Source of the DNA: Saccharomycopsis malanga
Lineage: Eukaryota > Ascomycota > Saccharomycetes > Ascoideales > Saccharomycopsidaceae
Assembly (NCBI GenBank): GCA_004014935.1
Contig: CP025325.1
Span: 1,674,001-1,738,000 of the forward strand
Length of the DNA: 64,000 nt
Reading direction: 5' to 3'
The position numbers were made by a program, and so were the translations under genes. How positions within the stretch are numbered: the first letter of the stretch is position 1; the number at the start of each line of letters is the position of its first letter. Positions 32,992 through 42,900 of the stretch are shown piece after piece. The notes below the pieces were generated by a model. It was not told the origin of the DNA. It saw only the letters and a list, made by a program, of their open reading frames with translations, and did not search any database.

Positions 32992-35538
32992 ATGGTGAAC
33001 ATGGAGCTTTGCACCAATCTTTTTCCGCTTTTTAATGGCATATACAGCCTTAAGGATGATGATGGATATGACATATATCCTATTTTCCAAGCGTTACCAG
33101 ACCGTAAAATAGCGGATTATTACAAGACGATCAAACGTCCTTTGTCGCTTCATATGATGAAGAACAATTTGAAGAAAGGCCGGTATGAGCATCCAAACGA
33201 GTTTATTCGTGATTTGGCGCAGATTGTATGGAATGCGAAGACATATAATTTGAAGAACAGCGATATTTACAATTACGCGGTCAAGGTGGATGACTATGTT
33301 AAAAATTCTATTATTCCAAAAATAAAAAGTGATAGCAAATTCCAAAACTACAATAATGAAATTGTTTATCCGGATTTAGGGCCACTTCCCGAGGATATGC
33401 ATCAAGGAGTCGTTAGGGCATCACCATCACCTCAGGCCATTGGTGGCACCCCAACCCCACAAAACCATTCTCAAGTTCATACTCCTCAAACGTCGGTACC
33501 GCCACAATTGGGCATTCAAACTCATCAGTCGATTTCTGCAATGGCCAGCAGTATTGTCAGCAGTTCTAACAATTCTTCTACGGTCAACTCTCCTCGTATA
33601 GGATCATACAGCACCACCAGAAGAAACAACTTGTCACTGACGCCTCTGCACCAGCAGCCAGGCGAGTTGACGTACGAAGCTTGGTGCAAACGGGGCAGAC
33701 CTCCTATTATCGACAGGCCTCACGAGCAACGTATCAAGAACATTATGCGAACGATGAAGAAGGTGAGAAATCATAACAACCAGTTCATCCACATATATTT
33801 TGACAAGTTGCCTGATGTTAAGGAGTATCCTGAATATTACCGTGTTATCCAGAACCCAATATCTTTGGATTTGATTAGAGTCAAGATCCGGCAGAGAAAC
33901 TACGCTACTGTTGAACAGTTTGTTGAAGATCTCAACTTGATGTTCAGCAATGCAAAGACTTATAATGCTCAAGGATCGCAGATTTTCAACGATACATTGC
34001 TTTTGGAAATGAAAGCACATGAGATCATTAAGGAGGAAGTGAAGAGACCAGATAGTGCGTATCTCACTGCTGATGGTCTGCACAACCTTAAAATCCCATT
34101 AGATCAGGTGGAAGTGGACGGGAAGATTTACAAAATTGGCGATTGGATTTTGGTACGCAATCCAAATGATCCTAATACTCCTATTGTAGCTCAGTTGTTC
34201 AGACTTTGGCAGACTCAGGATGGCAAAAGATGGATTAATGTGTGTTGGTATTACCGCCCAGAACAGACTGTGCATCGTGTGGATCGTTTGTTTTACGAAA
34301 ACGAAGTGTGCAAAAGTGGGCAGTACCGAGACCATTCTGCTGACGAGATTGTAGGAAAGTGTTATGTGGCATACTTCACAAGATACCAAAGAGGTGATCC
34401 CGGCGTGCAGTATGAAGGACCTTTGTTTGTTTGTGAGTATCGTTACAATGATACTGATAAAGGATTCAATAAAATCAGAACCTGGAAAGCCTGTTTGCCC
34501 GACGAGGTACGTCACATTGAAGACCCTATTATTCCTCTCAAATCTGTAAGAGTGATGCAAAAAGTAGAGTCTCCTTTGAAACACACATTGCCTCCTAATG
34601 CTTCCTATGATGACCCGATTCCTGACCCAACTTTGGGCCATCCAAACGCTCCTCCTTTGATTGGCGCTGTGTATCTCAGACCACCAGACCCAAAGGACGA
34701 TTTGGGACAGTACTCGACATCAACGCAACCAAACAAAAACAACATCCCAAAGGCCATCAACAATGTCAAGAACGTGACCAATGTGCCGCTTCCACAGCGC
34801 AACATAGCGTCCTCGGTGCCCGTGGATTTACGCAAAAACCCAGACTCAATGTTGGGTGGCCCTGGAGTTGCTTCTCCTATTGTATCTCCAGCAGCTCACC
34901 AGTCACCTTACTATAAAACCACATTGCCTGGTAACGGCGTCTTTTCAGCTACCAACAATGTTCACACCCCAGGCCCTTCTACTCCTTATGTACCACCGTT
35001 GCAACGGGCTTCTCCAGCACTCCATTCACCGCAATCAGCTCAGCTGCTGTTGCCTTTGGTGCACCATGCAAACTCCAACTATTCCTCAATCACAAGCAAC
35101 TTCTCCTACACCTTGCCTACAAGCATAGAGGCAAAACTTACAGTCTCCGAGGCTGTAGACCGAATGGATGTCCAGAACGCACAGAGACGCTTGGGTACGT
35201 CGAACTCTGTTGGGTTTCTCGAACAAAAGAAACATAAACAGACAAACCCAATCATCTGGTTTCCAGCGCCTCCAATCAGTATCCAATCTAAAATCCAACC
35301 CTCAGAGTTGCTAACTTTAAGCAATTTCACTACAGCATCACGGAAACGTGTTTTAGAAACTGGAGAAAGCGATGATGATGATAAGAGCAAAAAATCTAAA
35401 CTGGAAAATCCTCTCCACCGCCATACTCACGAGGCAGAGGAAGAGGTGGTTGATGCTCCAGCGTTTGGTTTTGCTGGTCAGTGGAGCGTGGGCCACAGTG
35501 CCAAGTATCTTGAATGGGTTTTGAAGAAGACCGCTTAG
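32992..35538 (+). CDS. RSC1: RSC chromatin remodelling subunit Rsc1/Rsc2 (tandem bromodomain, BAH)
   Basis: 848 aa (S. cerevisiae Rsc1 928, Rsc2 889). It is a subunit of the RSC nucleosome remodeller in the nucleus. Bromodomain 1 is at about residues 5-110 (DRKIADYYKTIKRPLSLHMM, NAKTYN). A Ser/Thr/Pro linker follows, then an AT-hook-like KRGRPP at about 235, bromodomain 2 at about 240-345 (DVKEYPEYYRVIQNPISLDL, NAKTYN) and a BAH domain at about 370-490 (KIGDWILVRN, INVCWYYRPEQTVH). The tail is Pro/Ser-rich and ends in a conserved-looking SAKYLEWVLKKT. Yeasts without the whole-genome duplication have one gene for Rsc1 and Rsc2, so the symbol is a label. Confidence 0.9.
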   Translation: MVNMELCTNLFPLFNGIYSLKDDDGYDIYPIFQALPDRKIADYYKTIKRPLSLHMMKNNLKKGRYEHPNEFIRDLAQIVWNAKTYNLKNSDIYNYAVKVDDYVKNSIIPKIKSDSKFQNYNNEIVYPDLGPLPEDMHQGVVRASPSPQAIGGTPTPQNHSQVHTPQTSVPPQLGIQTHQSISAMASSIVSSSNNSSTVNSPRIGSYSTTRRNNLSLTPLHQQPGELTYEAWCKRGRPPIIDRPHEQRIKNIMRTMKKVRNHNNQFIHIYFDKLPDVKEYPEYYRVIQNPISLDLIRVKIRQRNYATVEQFVEDLNLMFSNAKTYNAQGSQIFNDTLLLEMKAHEIIKEEVKRPDSAYLTADGLHNLKIPLDQVEVDGKIYKIGDWILVRNPNDPNTPIVAQLFRLWQTQDGKRWINVCWYYRPEQTVHRVDRLFYENEVCKSGQYRDHSADEIVGKCYVAYFTRYQRGDPGVQYEGPLFVCEYRYNDTDKGFNKIRTWKACLPDEVRHIEDPIIPLKSVRVMQKVESPLKHTLPPNASYDDPIPDPTLGHPNAPPLIGAVYLRPPDPKDDLGQYSTSTQPNKNNIPKAINNVKNVTNVPLPQRNIASSVPVDLRKNPDSMLGGPGVASPIVSPAAHQSPYYKTTLPGNGVFSATNNVHTPGPSTPYVPPLQRASPALHSPQSAQLLLPLVHHANSNYSSITSNFSYTLPTSIEAKLTVSEAVDRMDVQNAQRRLGTSNSVGFLEQKKHKQTNPIIWFPAPPISIQSKIQPSELLTLSNFTTASRKRVLETGESDDDDKSKKSKLENPLHRHTHEAEEEVVDAPAFGFAGQWSVGHSAKYLEWVLKKTA

Positions 35539-35865
35539 TTTTTGTATCTGTTGTTTGTACTAACATTGTATTTTATTGTTTGGAATAAATATTTTTGTAT
35601 TATTTTATCGCATTGTAATGAGTATTGTTTTTAGTGGGTACTCAACATGTTTTGTCAATGTACTAGGCTTATGGTTAATATGCTTGTTACTAAATGGTCC
35701 AGAGGTGTACTTCCACATTACACTGTATGAAAATTTATATCTGAAAGAACAATGTGAATATTTACAAAAAATAAGACTACTCAGCTCTGTTGAATCCTAA
35801 TACCTTTAGACGCTGGCAAGACTAAGGAATCACCTGTAGATAAAGCGAAGAAAACGATCGAAACC

Positions 35866-35905
35866 CAACGGTTATACTGGGTACGAAATATACTATCATT
35901 GTCAC
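35866..35905 (+). mobile_element. Possible decayed SINE 3' end
   Basis: TACTGGGTACGAAATATA aligns with the family 3' end TACTGGGCTCGAAATATA, followed by a short T/A-rich tail. Only about 40 bp, so the call is tentative. Confidence 0.4.
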
Positions 35906-36013
35906 CTTCAACAAATATATAGACTAACAATTACAACACATCAAAGCATCCTTGTTTTCATAAAGTTTCGATTGGTTTTGATAATAACGGTCATATTTAC
36001 TATAATGCTTATC

Positions 36014-36028
36014 TACATGTCTGATTTG
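36014..36028. repeat. Left target-site duplication of SINE copy 3
   Basis: TACATGTCTGATTTG, identical to 36135-36149. Confidence 0.9.
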
Positions 36029-36134
36029 ACTGGGACACTTGTGTTTTTTCCCACTGGGTTTTACCAAGTCCCCTTAGACATAGCGCGTACGTAAGGAACT
36101 GATATGTACTGGGCTTGAAATATAAGATTATTAT
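36029..36134 (+). mobile_element. SINE copy 3, 106-bp 3' fragment with perfect target-site duplication
   Basis: Only the 3' third is present, starting ACTGGGACACTTG and ending ATTATTAT, about 88% like copy 1 over the same region by eye. It is flanked by perfect 15-bp direct repeats TACATGTCTGATTTG at 36014-36028 and 36135-36149. A truncated copy that nevertheless has intact duplications must have inserted in that form, the hallmark of target-primed reverse transcription, and the identity of the repeats implies it is recent. Confidence 0.88.
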
Positions 36135-36149
36135 TACATGTCTGATTTG
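36135..36149. repeat. Right target-site duplication of SINE copy 3
   Basis: TACATGTCTGATTTG, identical to 36014-36028. Confidence 0.9.
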
Positions 36150-36571
36150 TTGCGATCGAACTACTAAAATGATAATATTTCATGTTGGAAAATTTGTTTG
36201 GTACATACAAGGCAGCGTAGCCATTGAAAAACTGGCACAGGGCAACAACTTGTAGTTCAACTTGGCCAGTGTGGCTTTGAAATTGTTTTATAGTGCGGAT
36301 CTACTGTCTAGCAGTTGCTGTGTATTGCAATATTTTGGTACGTATTGTTACTAATGTTTTTTCTTCAAATACTACATGATATAAATGGTTAAGGGTTTCA
36401 TGAATCGCAAAAGTGGTTTGAAGCTTGAATTCTATATATTTTTTACTAAACAACTCATATTCTCTATGGCTTCACTTTATAGTACTTAGTATAGTGCCTC
36501 ATGATAACGCCTTGTTTTGTATACTACCCACATACTACACACTTTTATACCACACCTTATAGTAACACACT

Positions 36572-36577
36572 CACGTG
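36572..36577. promoter_or_regulatory. CACGTG (Cbf1-type E-box) upstream of MET4-like gene
   Basis: TCACGTG about 240 bp before the bZIP ATG. This matches the Cbf1 core used by sulfur-regulon promoters; a role here is inferred. Confidence 0.45.
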
Positions 36578-36812
36578 CGATTTGTCAATCGCTGTGAAGA
36601 AATTGCGCGGCCTTTCCTTCACTATAGTGAGAAAGCGTAAGCAAATAGTCGTATATTATACCGCCATACAATCAATCTCTTTGATACCAATCTCGCAAAA
36701 TTTACACTTGAGGCATCCCTGTATAGTATTGCTGCTCCTCTCTTTTTCTCTATGATTCAAATTCAAATACACCCACACTTTTGAAGTCAATATATAAGCT
36801 TGCATAACGCCC

Positions 36813-38012
36813 ATGTCTTTTCATTACTCATCGCCTAATAAGAACGGGAAATCCACTGGCTCGGTTAAGCAAGATTCTTCGGAGACTGCTAGTGGTGAGA
36901 ATAATAATTCCAATACCAACACAACCAACGATATATATTCAAATAGCTCACTCTTAGAACAGCTCATCTATGTTGAGACATTTATGCCAGAATTAGACAG
37001 TCCTGCCAATACTGGGACGTCCCATGCCAATACAAATCAGATCGAGGACGAGTTGAGTTCTTTTGTTGACAATTCGTTCATTTTCACTGATGAGGATAAA
37101 CCCAAGTTTGGTGGACTCAGTCCTGGTGATAATGGCAAGAGTCCCATGAATCCTGATGAGCTGTCTCATCATAGTTCTGCAAATAACTTCAACAATAATC
37201 CTAGCAACAAGTCTAATGGGTTAAACGATTTCAACAACAACTCGGATAACAAGCCTAATTTATCAAACAGTTTCAACAATAATATTAGCAATAACAATTC
37301 AGACAAGCTTTCTGGTCATTTTTCTGAAAAAGTACATGTTCCTATTGGTGCTAAACAATCGCTTGTCAATGCCGGTCTTTCTGATGAACAAATCAATCTT
37401 TTGGCATCTCTAGTCTCTCAGCGGCAAAATGATCAAAAACAAAATATTAATATAGAGCATCCGCCTGAGATAACGCCTCAAAACAACCTCAACTTGTCCC
37501 CCTTTTCAGCATTCGATAACATCAGCAGTACATCGTCGCCGACACTCTCAAATTCACTTTATCTCAATGAAAATTATGCCCAGCCTCTTAATACTGCAAT
37601 AAATAATACTGGCTACTTGCCTAGTACTAGCTCTAGCACTTCTAACATAACAACTCCTAGCCAGCTTTTCAGTACTGCACAGTCTAATGACAGCACGAAC
37701 TATAATGGTTCGTTTACTCCCAATGTCTCCAATAGCGGCAATCAGACAAATGTGGATACCGATAAACGTCGCCGTAACACTGCAGCCTCAGCACGTTTTC
37801 GCATCAAGAAGAAGATGAAAGAACAGAAGCTTGAGCGCGACGTGAAAAATCTCAAGGAAGTGGCCGCTTCGTTGGAGCTGCGCATAAAGAACTTGACAAT
37901 GGAAAACAATCTTTTAAAAAACTTGATTGTCGAGAAGAATAACAGGAAAAGTCTCGAAGAGGTGGAGAATATGAAAAAGAAAGCTTTGAGTAGTTTTGCG
38001 GAGAATAGTTGA
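36813..38012 (+). CDS. MET4: Met4/CYS-3-family bZIP transcription factor
   Basis: 399 aa. The C-terminal bZIP at about residues 315-385 has basic region KRRRNTAASARFRIKKK followed by a leucine zipper (LKEVAASLELRIKNLTMENN). The NTAASARFR sequence is the signature of the sulfur regulators Neurospora CYS-3 and fungal Met4, distinct from Gcn4 (NTEAARRSRARK). The N-terminal part is Asn/Ser-rich with imperfect NNSNNFNN repeats, and an acidic/hydrophobic stretch at about residues 45-95 (LLEQLIYVETFMPELDS) may be an activation domain. A CACGTG site lies upstream. Expected role: activating sulfate assimilation and methionine/cysteine genes with Cbf1. Assignment rests on the bZIP alone. Confidence 0.68.
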   Translation: MSFHYSSPNKNGKSTGSVKQDSSETASGENNNSNTNTTNDIYSNSSLLEQLIYVETFMPELDSPANTGTSHANTNQIEDELSSFVDNSFIFTDEDKPKFGGLSPGDNGKSPMNPDELSHHSSANNFNNNPSNKSNGLNDFNNNSDNKPNLSNSFNNNISNNNSDKLSGHFSEKVHVPIGAKQSLVNAGLSDEQINLLASLVSQRQNDQKQNINIEHPPEITPQNNLNLSPFSAFDNISSTSSPTLSNSLYLNENYAQPLNTAINNTGYLPSTSSSTSNITTPSQLFSTAQSNDSTNYNGSFTPNVSNSGNQTNVDTDKRRRNTAASARFRIKKKMKEQKLERDVKNLKEVAASLELRIKNLTMENNLLKNLIVEKNNRKSLEEVENMKKKALSSFAENS

Positions 38013-38806
38013 TATGTTTGGAGTTTGTGTTGTTTTTATAGTTGATTTTACGCTTGTAGTTTATGGTTGGCCTTTTTAATATAATGATTTGTACTTTACG
38101 TTGATTTCAATGGTAGTTTTTTTAGTGGTTATTTTTCAAAGTGTTGATTTGCAATGTATCAACAAGTTTTGGTATAAGCCGCTGGGCCGGATAGTTCAAC
38201 ATCTAATACTATCGAAAACAAGAAAAAAGACTTAAGTCACACAGGTGAGAAGATTATGATTATGAGGACATGATTGGGATTTCCCCACTAGATTTTACCA
38301 AATCCGTTTCAAATAACGCGTATATATGAAACCGATTTGTACTGGGCTCAAATTATAAACTGTCATCATTGCTATCAAATGTTCTGGGTCAATCAATCCA
38401 GGTTCCAATAGGAGTACAATATATTGCTCGTAGTTATTTTTTACAGGTATGGATATTTCTCTCATCTACAGTTAGTTACAATTTTCGGAAAAATTCAATT
38501 AAGCTAAACTTATCCTTTGAAACAACTAGTGCAGCCTTAATATTGGCCTAGATTCTACTATAGAGACTTCCTCCCTTACACGCAATTGCTATCTCAACTC
38601 TTTAACCTATATGTTATAGCAATTAGATTGCATAACTGGTTATTACAGTGATTATTTTGGGCGTGTATGGCTTTCCCAGTTAACCCACCGGAATGGTACT
38701 GTCCTCGGACGATTTACTCATAGTCAATCATCTCCAAGTGGAAATTTCTACTATGATACTTTATACCACAGTAATTTTAAACGATTCAAAAACATCTGTA
38801 ATCAAT
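38013..38806. other. Intergenic region, MET4-like to pyridoxal kinase, with SINE copy
   Basis: 794 bp. It holds SINE copy 4. An in-frame ATG at 38693 lies upstream of the proposed kinase start at 38807 but its 38 codons do not resemble the family. Confidence 0.45.
38179..38370 (+). mobile_element. SINE copy 4, internally deleted
   Basis: It has both ends: head CGCTGGGCCGGATAGTTCAA and the 3' region (TTTTACCAAATCCG, GATTTGTACTGGGCTCAAA), but most of the body between, including the hairpin, is missing. Possible duplications (TATCAACAAGTTTTGG on the left, TATCAAATGTTCTGGG on the right) are diverged. An older copy. Confidence 0.72.
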
Positions 38807-39787
38807 ATGCAGCGAGTGCTTTCAATCCAGTCGCATGTTACTCACGGTTTCGTTGGCAATAAAGCTGCGACGTTTCCACTCCAATGCTTAGGTTGGGATG
38901 TGGATGTTCTTAATACAGTAAACTTTCTGAACCATACAGGCTATGGCACTGTTTCTGGGCTGGTTATGACACCGGAGGAGGTTTCACTGGTGTTTGCAGA
39001 GCTTGAAAAACTTAGTCTTGTTGATTACGAGTGTTTGTTAACAGGTTATGTGCCAAACAGTCAACTTTTAAACACCATATTGGCTCTTGGACAAAAGCTC
39101 AAGAAAAACAAGAATAGTCCACCGCTTTGGCTTCTAGACCCGGTAATGGGGGACGAGGGAGTTTTATATGTTGATAAATCTGTGGTGGCGGTGTATCGCG
39201 ATGCAATCCACAGTGGAGCAGTAGATATTATTACGCCAAACCAATACGAGCTTGAGTTGTTGCTTGGCTTTGAAACAAATACCGAAGAAAGTGTCCAGCG
39301 TGCAATGCACTATCTTCATGACAAATGTCATATCAAATATGTTATTATAACATCTATATATTTAAACGGTAACAAGGAACAGCTCTTGTCAGTGTGCTCA
39401 TCCGCAGGCAGCCTTTACAGCATCATTGAAATAAAGCCAGTGATTGAGGGCTACTTTACAGGTGTTGGAGACCTCTTTTCAGCCTTGATTTTGGATAAAA
39501 TCTACAAAAAAGGGCCTGAAAAAAGTCTCGAGAACTGTGTACGAGATGTGATGGGGATAATGAATAAAGTGCTTCGTGTGACCAATAGCACAGGAGACCA
39601 AAACACTTTGGGCGGAAATTCAATCTCCGTAGGGGGAAATTCATCTGCCGTCCGCGAAAAACTGGAGCGAAAATCCAGTACTCCAGGCGGAGACTCTTCA
39701 CTTATAAATACCCCACCAGCCATCAATACCCCCCAAATGAGACTCCGAGAGTTGCGGGTCGTAGAGTGTGCTCGTTTTTTCACGTGA
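38807..39787 (+). CDS. BUD16: Pyridoxal kinase, Bud16/PdxK family
   Basis: 326 aa (Bud16 312). It phosphorylates pyridoxal, pyridoxine and pyridoxamine, feeding PLP enzymes such as GCV2 and the YHR112C-like protein in this window. The ATG at 38807 is preferred over 38693 because it gives MQRVLSIQSHVTHGFVGNKA, the family N terminus. The next motif reads NF-CTG-NHTGYG; all relatives have FSNHTGYG, so CTG at 38927-38929 decodes as serine. WLLDPVMGDEG and ITPNQYELELL are kinase motifs, and GYFTGVGDLFSALI holds the catalytic Asp. The C-terminal 50 residues are a Ser/Gly/Pro-rich extension. A Cbf1-type site overlaps the stop codon. Confidence 0.9.
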   Translation: MQRVLSIQSHVTHGFVGNKAATFPLQCLGWDVDVLNTVNFLNHTGYGTVSGLVMTPEEVSLVFAELEKLSLVDYECLLTGYVPNSQLLNTILALGQKLKKNKNSPPLWLLDPVMGDEGVLYVDKSVVAVYRDAIHSGAVDIITPNQYELELLLGFETNTEESVQRAMHYLHDKCHIKYVIITSIYLNGNKEQLLSVCSSAGSLYSIIEIKPVIEGYFTGVGDLFSALILDKIYKKGPEKSLENCVRDVMGIMNKVLRVTNSTGDQNTLGGNSISVGGNSSAVREKLERKSSTPGGDSSLINTPPAINTPQMRLRELRVVECARFFT

Positions 39788-39802
39788 TACTCCGTCATGT
39801 GA
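39781..39802. promoter_or_regulatory. Cbf1-type sites upstream of DUG2
   Basis: CACGTGAT (39781-39788) overlaps the pyridoxal kinase stop codon and a near-match CATGTGA lies at 39796-39802, about 170-190 bp before the DUG2 ATG. Dug2 recycles sulfur from glutathione, so Met4/Cbf1 control is plausible but inferred. Confidence 0.45.
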
Positions 39803-39970
39803 GGAGCACGTCATCCTACAGATGCACAGGATGACTATTTTGGCATATAGAGAAATATATAAAACGGCTTTTTACCATTGTTTCTGATTAGTATAGTATC
39901 TGCCAGGGTGGCTACTTGTATGCTAGGCGATCGCCATATCTATAGTGATAAATATTGAACACCAACTGCA

Positions 39971-42900
39971 ATGGCTCAAGAAAGACATTTACCGGTTGTG
40001 AATAACAGTCTATATTCGCTCAATAACAATTCTGCATCATCAGTGACGTCAATTAACATCAATATCAATTCACTAGAGAATCCCTCTGATGCCTACAGTG
40101 TTTATTCTAGCCCTTCAGGGTCAATAAACCCTAGCTTTACAACACAACATTCGAATCCTACGTTATTACATCGTTGGAGTCATGGGTTTTCAGTACTATC
40201 AAGTGCCATATCTAAGAAACGGAAACTTTTATTCACAGGCACACAGGACTCTAAAATCCTTATTTATAACTTGAGCAATTTCCAACGTATCAGCACAGTG
40301 AACACAGATCACAACGGCTCGATTCTCAACTTGATCATAAGTAACAATGAAAACTATTTGTTCTCCACGTCATCTGACTCATTGATTAAAATATGGGATA
40401 TTTCAAGACTTACCAATAGCAACAGCGAACTCGCTGATTGGACAGACCATACTAATGGTTCCTGGGTTGAGGAGATCAGTACTATTTATTCGTTGATAGA
40501 TATTGGAGATATTTTCTCTATTGCGTTATCCAAAAATTTGAACATTTTGTTTTTTGGGGCTCAGAACACTTCGATTCAATGGGTCAATCTTTCTGACAAG
40601 TCCAATTTTATCAAGGTTAACAAAAAGAATTTGAACAAACTTCCTTTTATACGTTACGACAAGTTTTTTGACTCCAAGCCTGGTGTCCGATCTCTGGAAA
40701 AGAATTCTTCTCTAGAAATTGATGAGAAAATTGAAAAGTTTTCCACAAAGTTACAACAATCTTTGAAGACCAACTTGACCTTGATCGAAGTTCCTTTGAA
40801 CAATATAATAGCGTTTGCCCACAATGGTTTTATTTACGATATGAAGATCGTCACTGATGAGGTCTTTCAAAACAGTAATTTTCCTAACAGACTTGATGTT
40901 AGTTTCCGCGAATATTTGATTTCTGTAGGCGGCGATGGTTTGGTCAAAATCTGGGGTATATATAACCAGATTGTCGAGACTGGTCCTCAGCTCAAGTTCT
41001 TGGTTGAATTAGATAATGACGAACCTATATTGTCCATTACTATCAATGGGTTTTTTCTCTATTGTGGTTTGACTGACGGTAGAGTTAAAGTATGGGATTT
41101 GCTGACATTTCAATTAATCAAGCTCATTGGCCAAGATGATTCTGGGGAAATCAACTCTTTAGCGTATTATCCTAATTTGAATTGTTTGTTCAAAGGAACT
41201 GAGCTTGGCTGCTGTAAATACAGTTTGTCATCTAATGGCTCATTGGCCAATAGTGCATTTAGCAGTGCTAACTCCGAACTATCAGCAGAGTGGAATTCCC
41301 ACGAAAAGTCAATATTGTCTGTGGACATCTTATACAACTACAACAATAATAATGACAATTTGCTTATTACTGCTGGCCATGCTGGTATTTCTGTTTGGAA
41401 TTTACCTAGCACTCCAAATGAATTGATGTCTTTCGGCCTAATCGACGACAAAACTCGCTTCATTGGTAACGATGCGCAGAAATATTTACTAAGTAACAAC
41501 AACATGTTGAAAATTTTGACCAGTTTTATCAGCTTCAAGACAATTTCTCAAAAACCAGAATTTTATATTGAAGACCTGAGAAATTGCGCCAACTTCTTGA
41601 ACAACATTTTCAAAAAGTTCGGTGCAACAACTTCAAAACTATTGCCTGTAGCTGATGGTAACCCTATAGTCTATGCTTTATTCAAAGCTAATAGCCCTGA
41701 TGTTACTGGAAAGGCTCCACGTGTCATTTGGTATGGTCATTATGATGTGGTGGAGACAGAAAGTGATAAAGGGTGGGACTCGGATCCTTTTAATTTGGTC
41801 GCCCAAGATGGTTATTTGTATGCTAGAGGCATCACTGATAACAAAGGCCCAATTTTATCTTCACTATTCGCAGTCTCTGAGCTTTATCAGACCAAAAAGC
41901 TCAGTTCTGATGTGGTATTTTTGATTGAAGGTGAAGAAGAATCCGGCTCATTTGGATTTCAAAACGTCATTCGTAATTACAAATCGTTAATAGGTGAAAT
42001 TGATTGGATCTTGTTTTCTAATTCATACTGGCTTGACGATTACACTCCTTGTCTTAACTATGGACTCCGTGGGTTGATCAGTGCAGAAGTTGAGATCTCG
42101 AGTGCTAAACCTGATCGTCATTCAGGAGTTGATGGTGGGGTTTCTAGAGAACCAACTATTGATCTTATCAATTTGTTATCCAAATTGACAGACCCAGACA
42201 ATGGTCGTGTTTTGCTTCCTGGATTTTATGAACCTATATTGCCTATTTCAAAGGATGAGCTCAAGCTATATGAGAATATCATTAACAAAATTGTAATTTC
42301 TGAAAAATCAAAGGAAGACGATCTCAATATTAACAATTTGCTCAAGAAATGGAGACTTCCCTCACTCACTGTACATCGTTTAAAAGTATCTGGTCCTAAG
42401 AATACCACTATTATTCCTAAAGTTGCATCTTCTGCGGTATCCATGCGGATTGTCCCTGACCAGGATATTCAAACTGTCAAACAAAACCTTGTGAATTATC
42501 TTCGCGACAACTTTTCCTCTTTTAAGACCAACAACTCGTTGAAGATCAAATTCATAAAAGAAACAGAGCCTTGGCTTGGTGATTTAAACAACAAACTCTA
42601 TAAAATCTTAAATGAGCAAGTGCTTGCAGAATGGAAAATCGAACCATTGTACATCAGAGAAGGTGGCTCTATTCCTTCAATTCGATTTTTAGAAAAGTTT
42701 TTCCATGCAAATGCTGCTCAAATTCCTTGTGGCCAAAGCTCTGATAATGCTCATTTAAATAATGAAAGATTGAGGATTATCAACTTGTTCAAGTTGAAAA
42801 AGATCTTGTCAAATGTATTTGACAAGATTCCAGAAAATAGCGAATCAAAAGCTAAATCAAACCAAAATAACACTAAAGACGACTTGTTGTCAGACGCTGC

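Larger units (their letters stand above)
35539..36812. promoter_or_regulatory. Intergenic region upstream of the MET4-like gene
   Basis: About 1.27 kb. It contains an old SINE scrap (about 35866-35905), the 5'-truncated SINE with a perfect 15-bp duplication (36014-36149), and a CACGTG core at 36572-36577 about 240 bp before the bZIP gene, a candidate Cbf1 site. Short frames here show no domain. Confidence 0.5.

Noticed and set aside
38693-38806. Upstream ATG as the start of the pyridoxal kinase
   Set aside because: The 38 extra residues do not match the family, whereas the ATG at 38807 gives the conserved N terminus directly.
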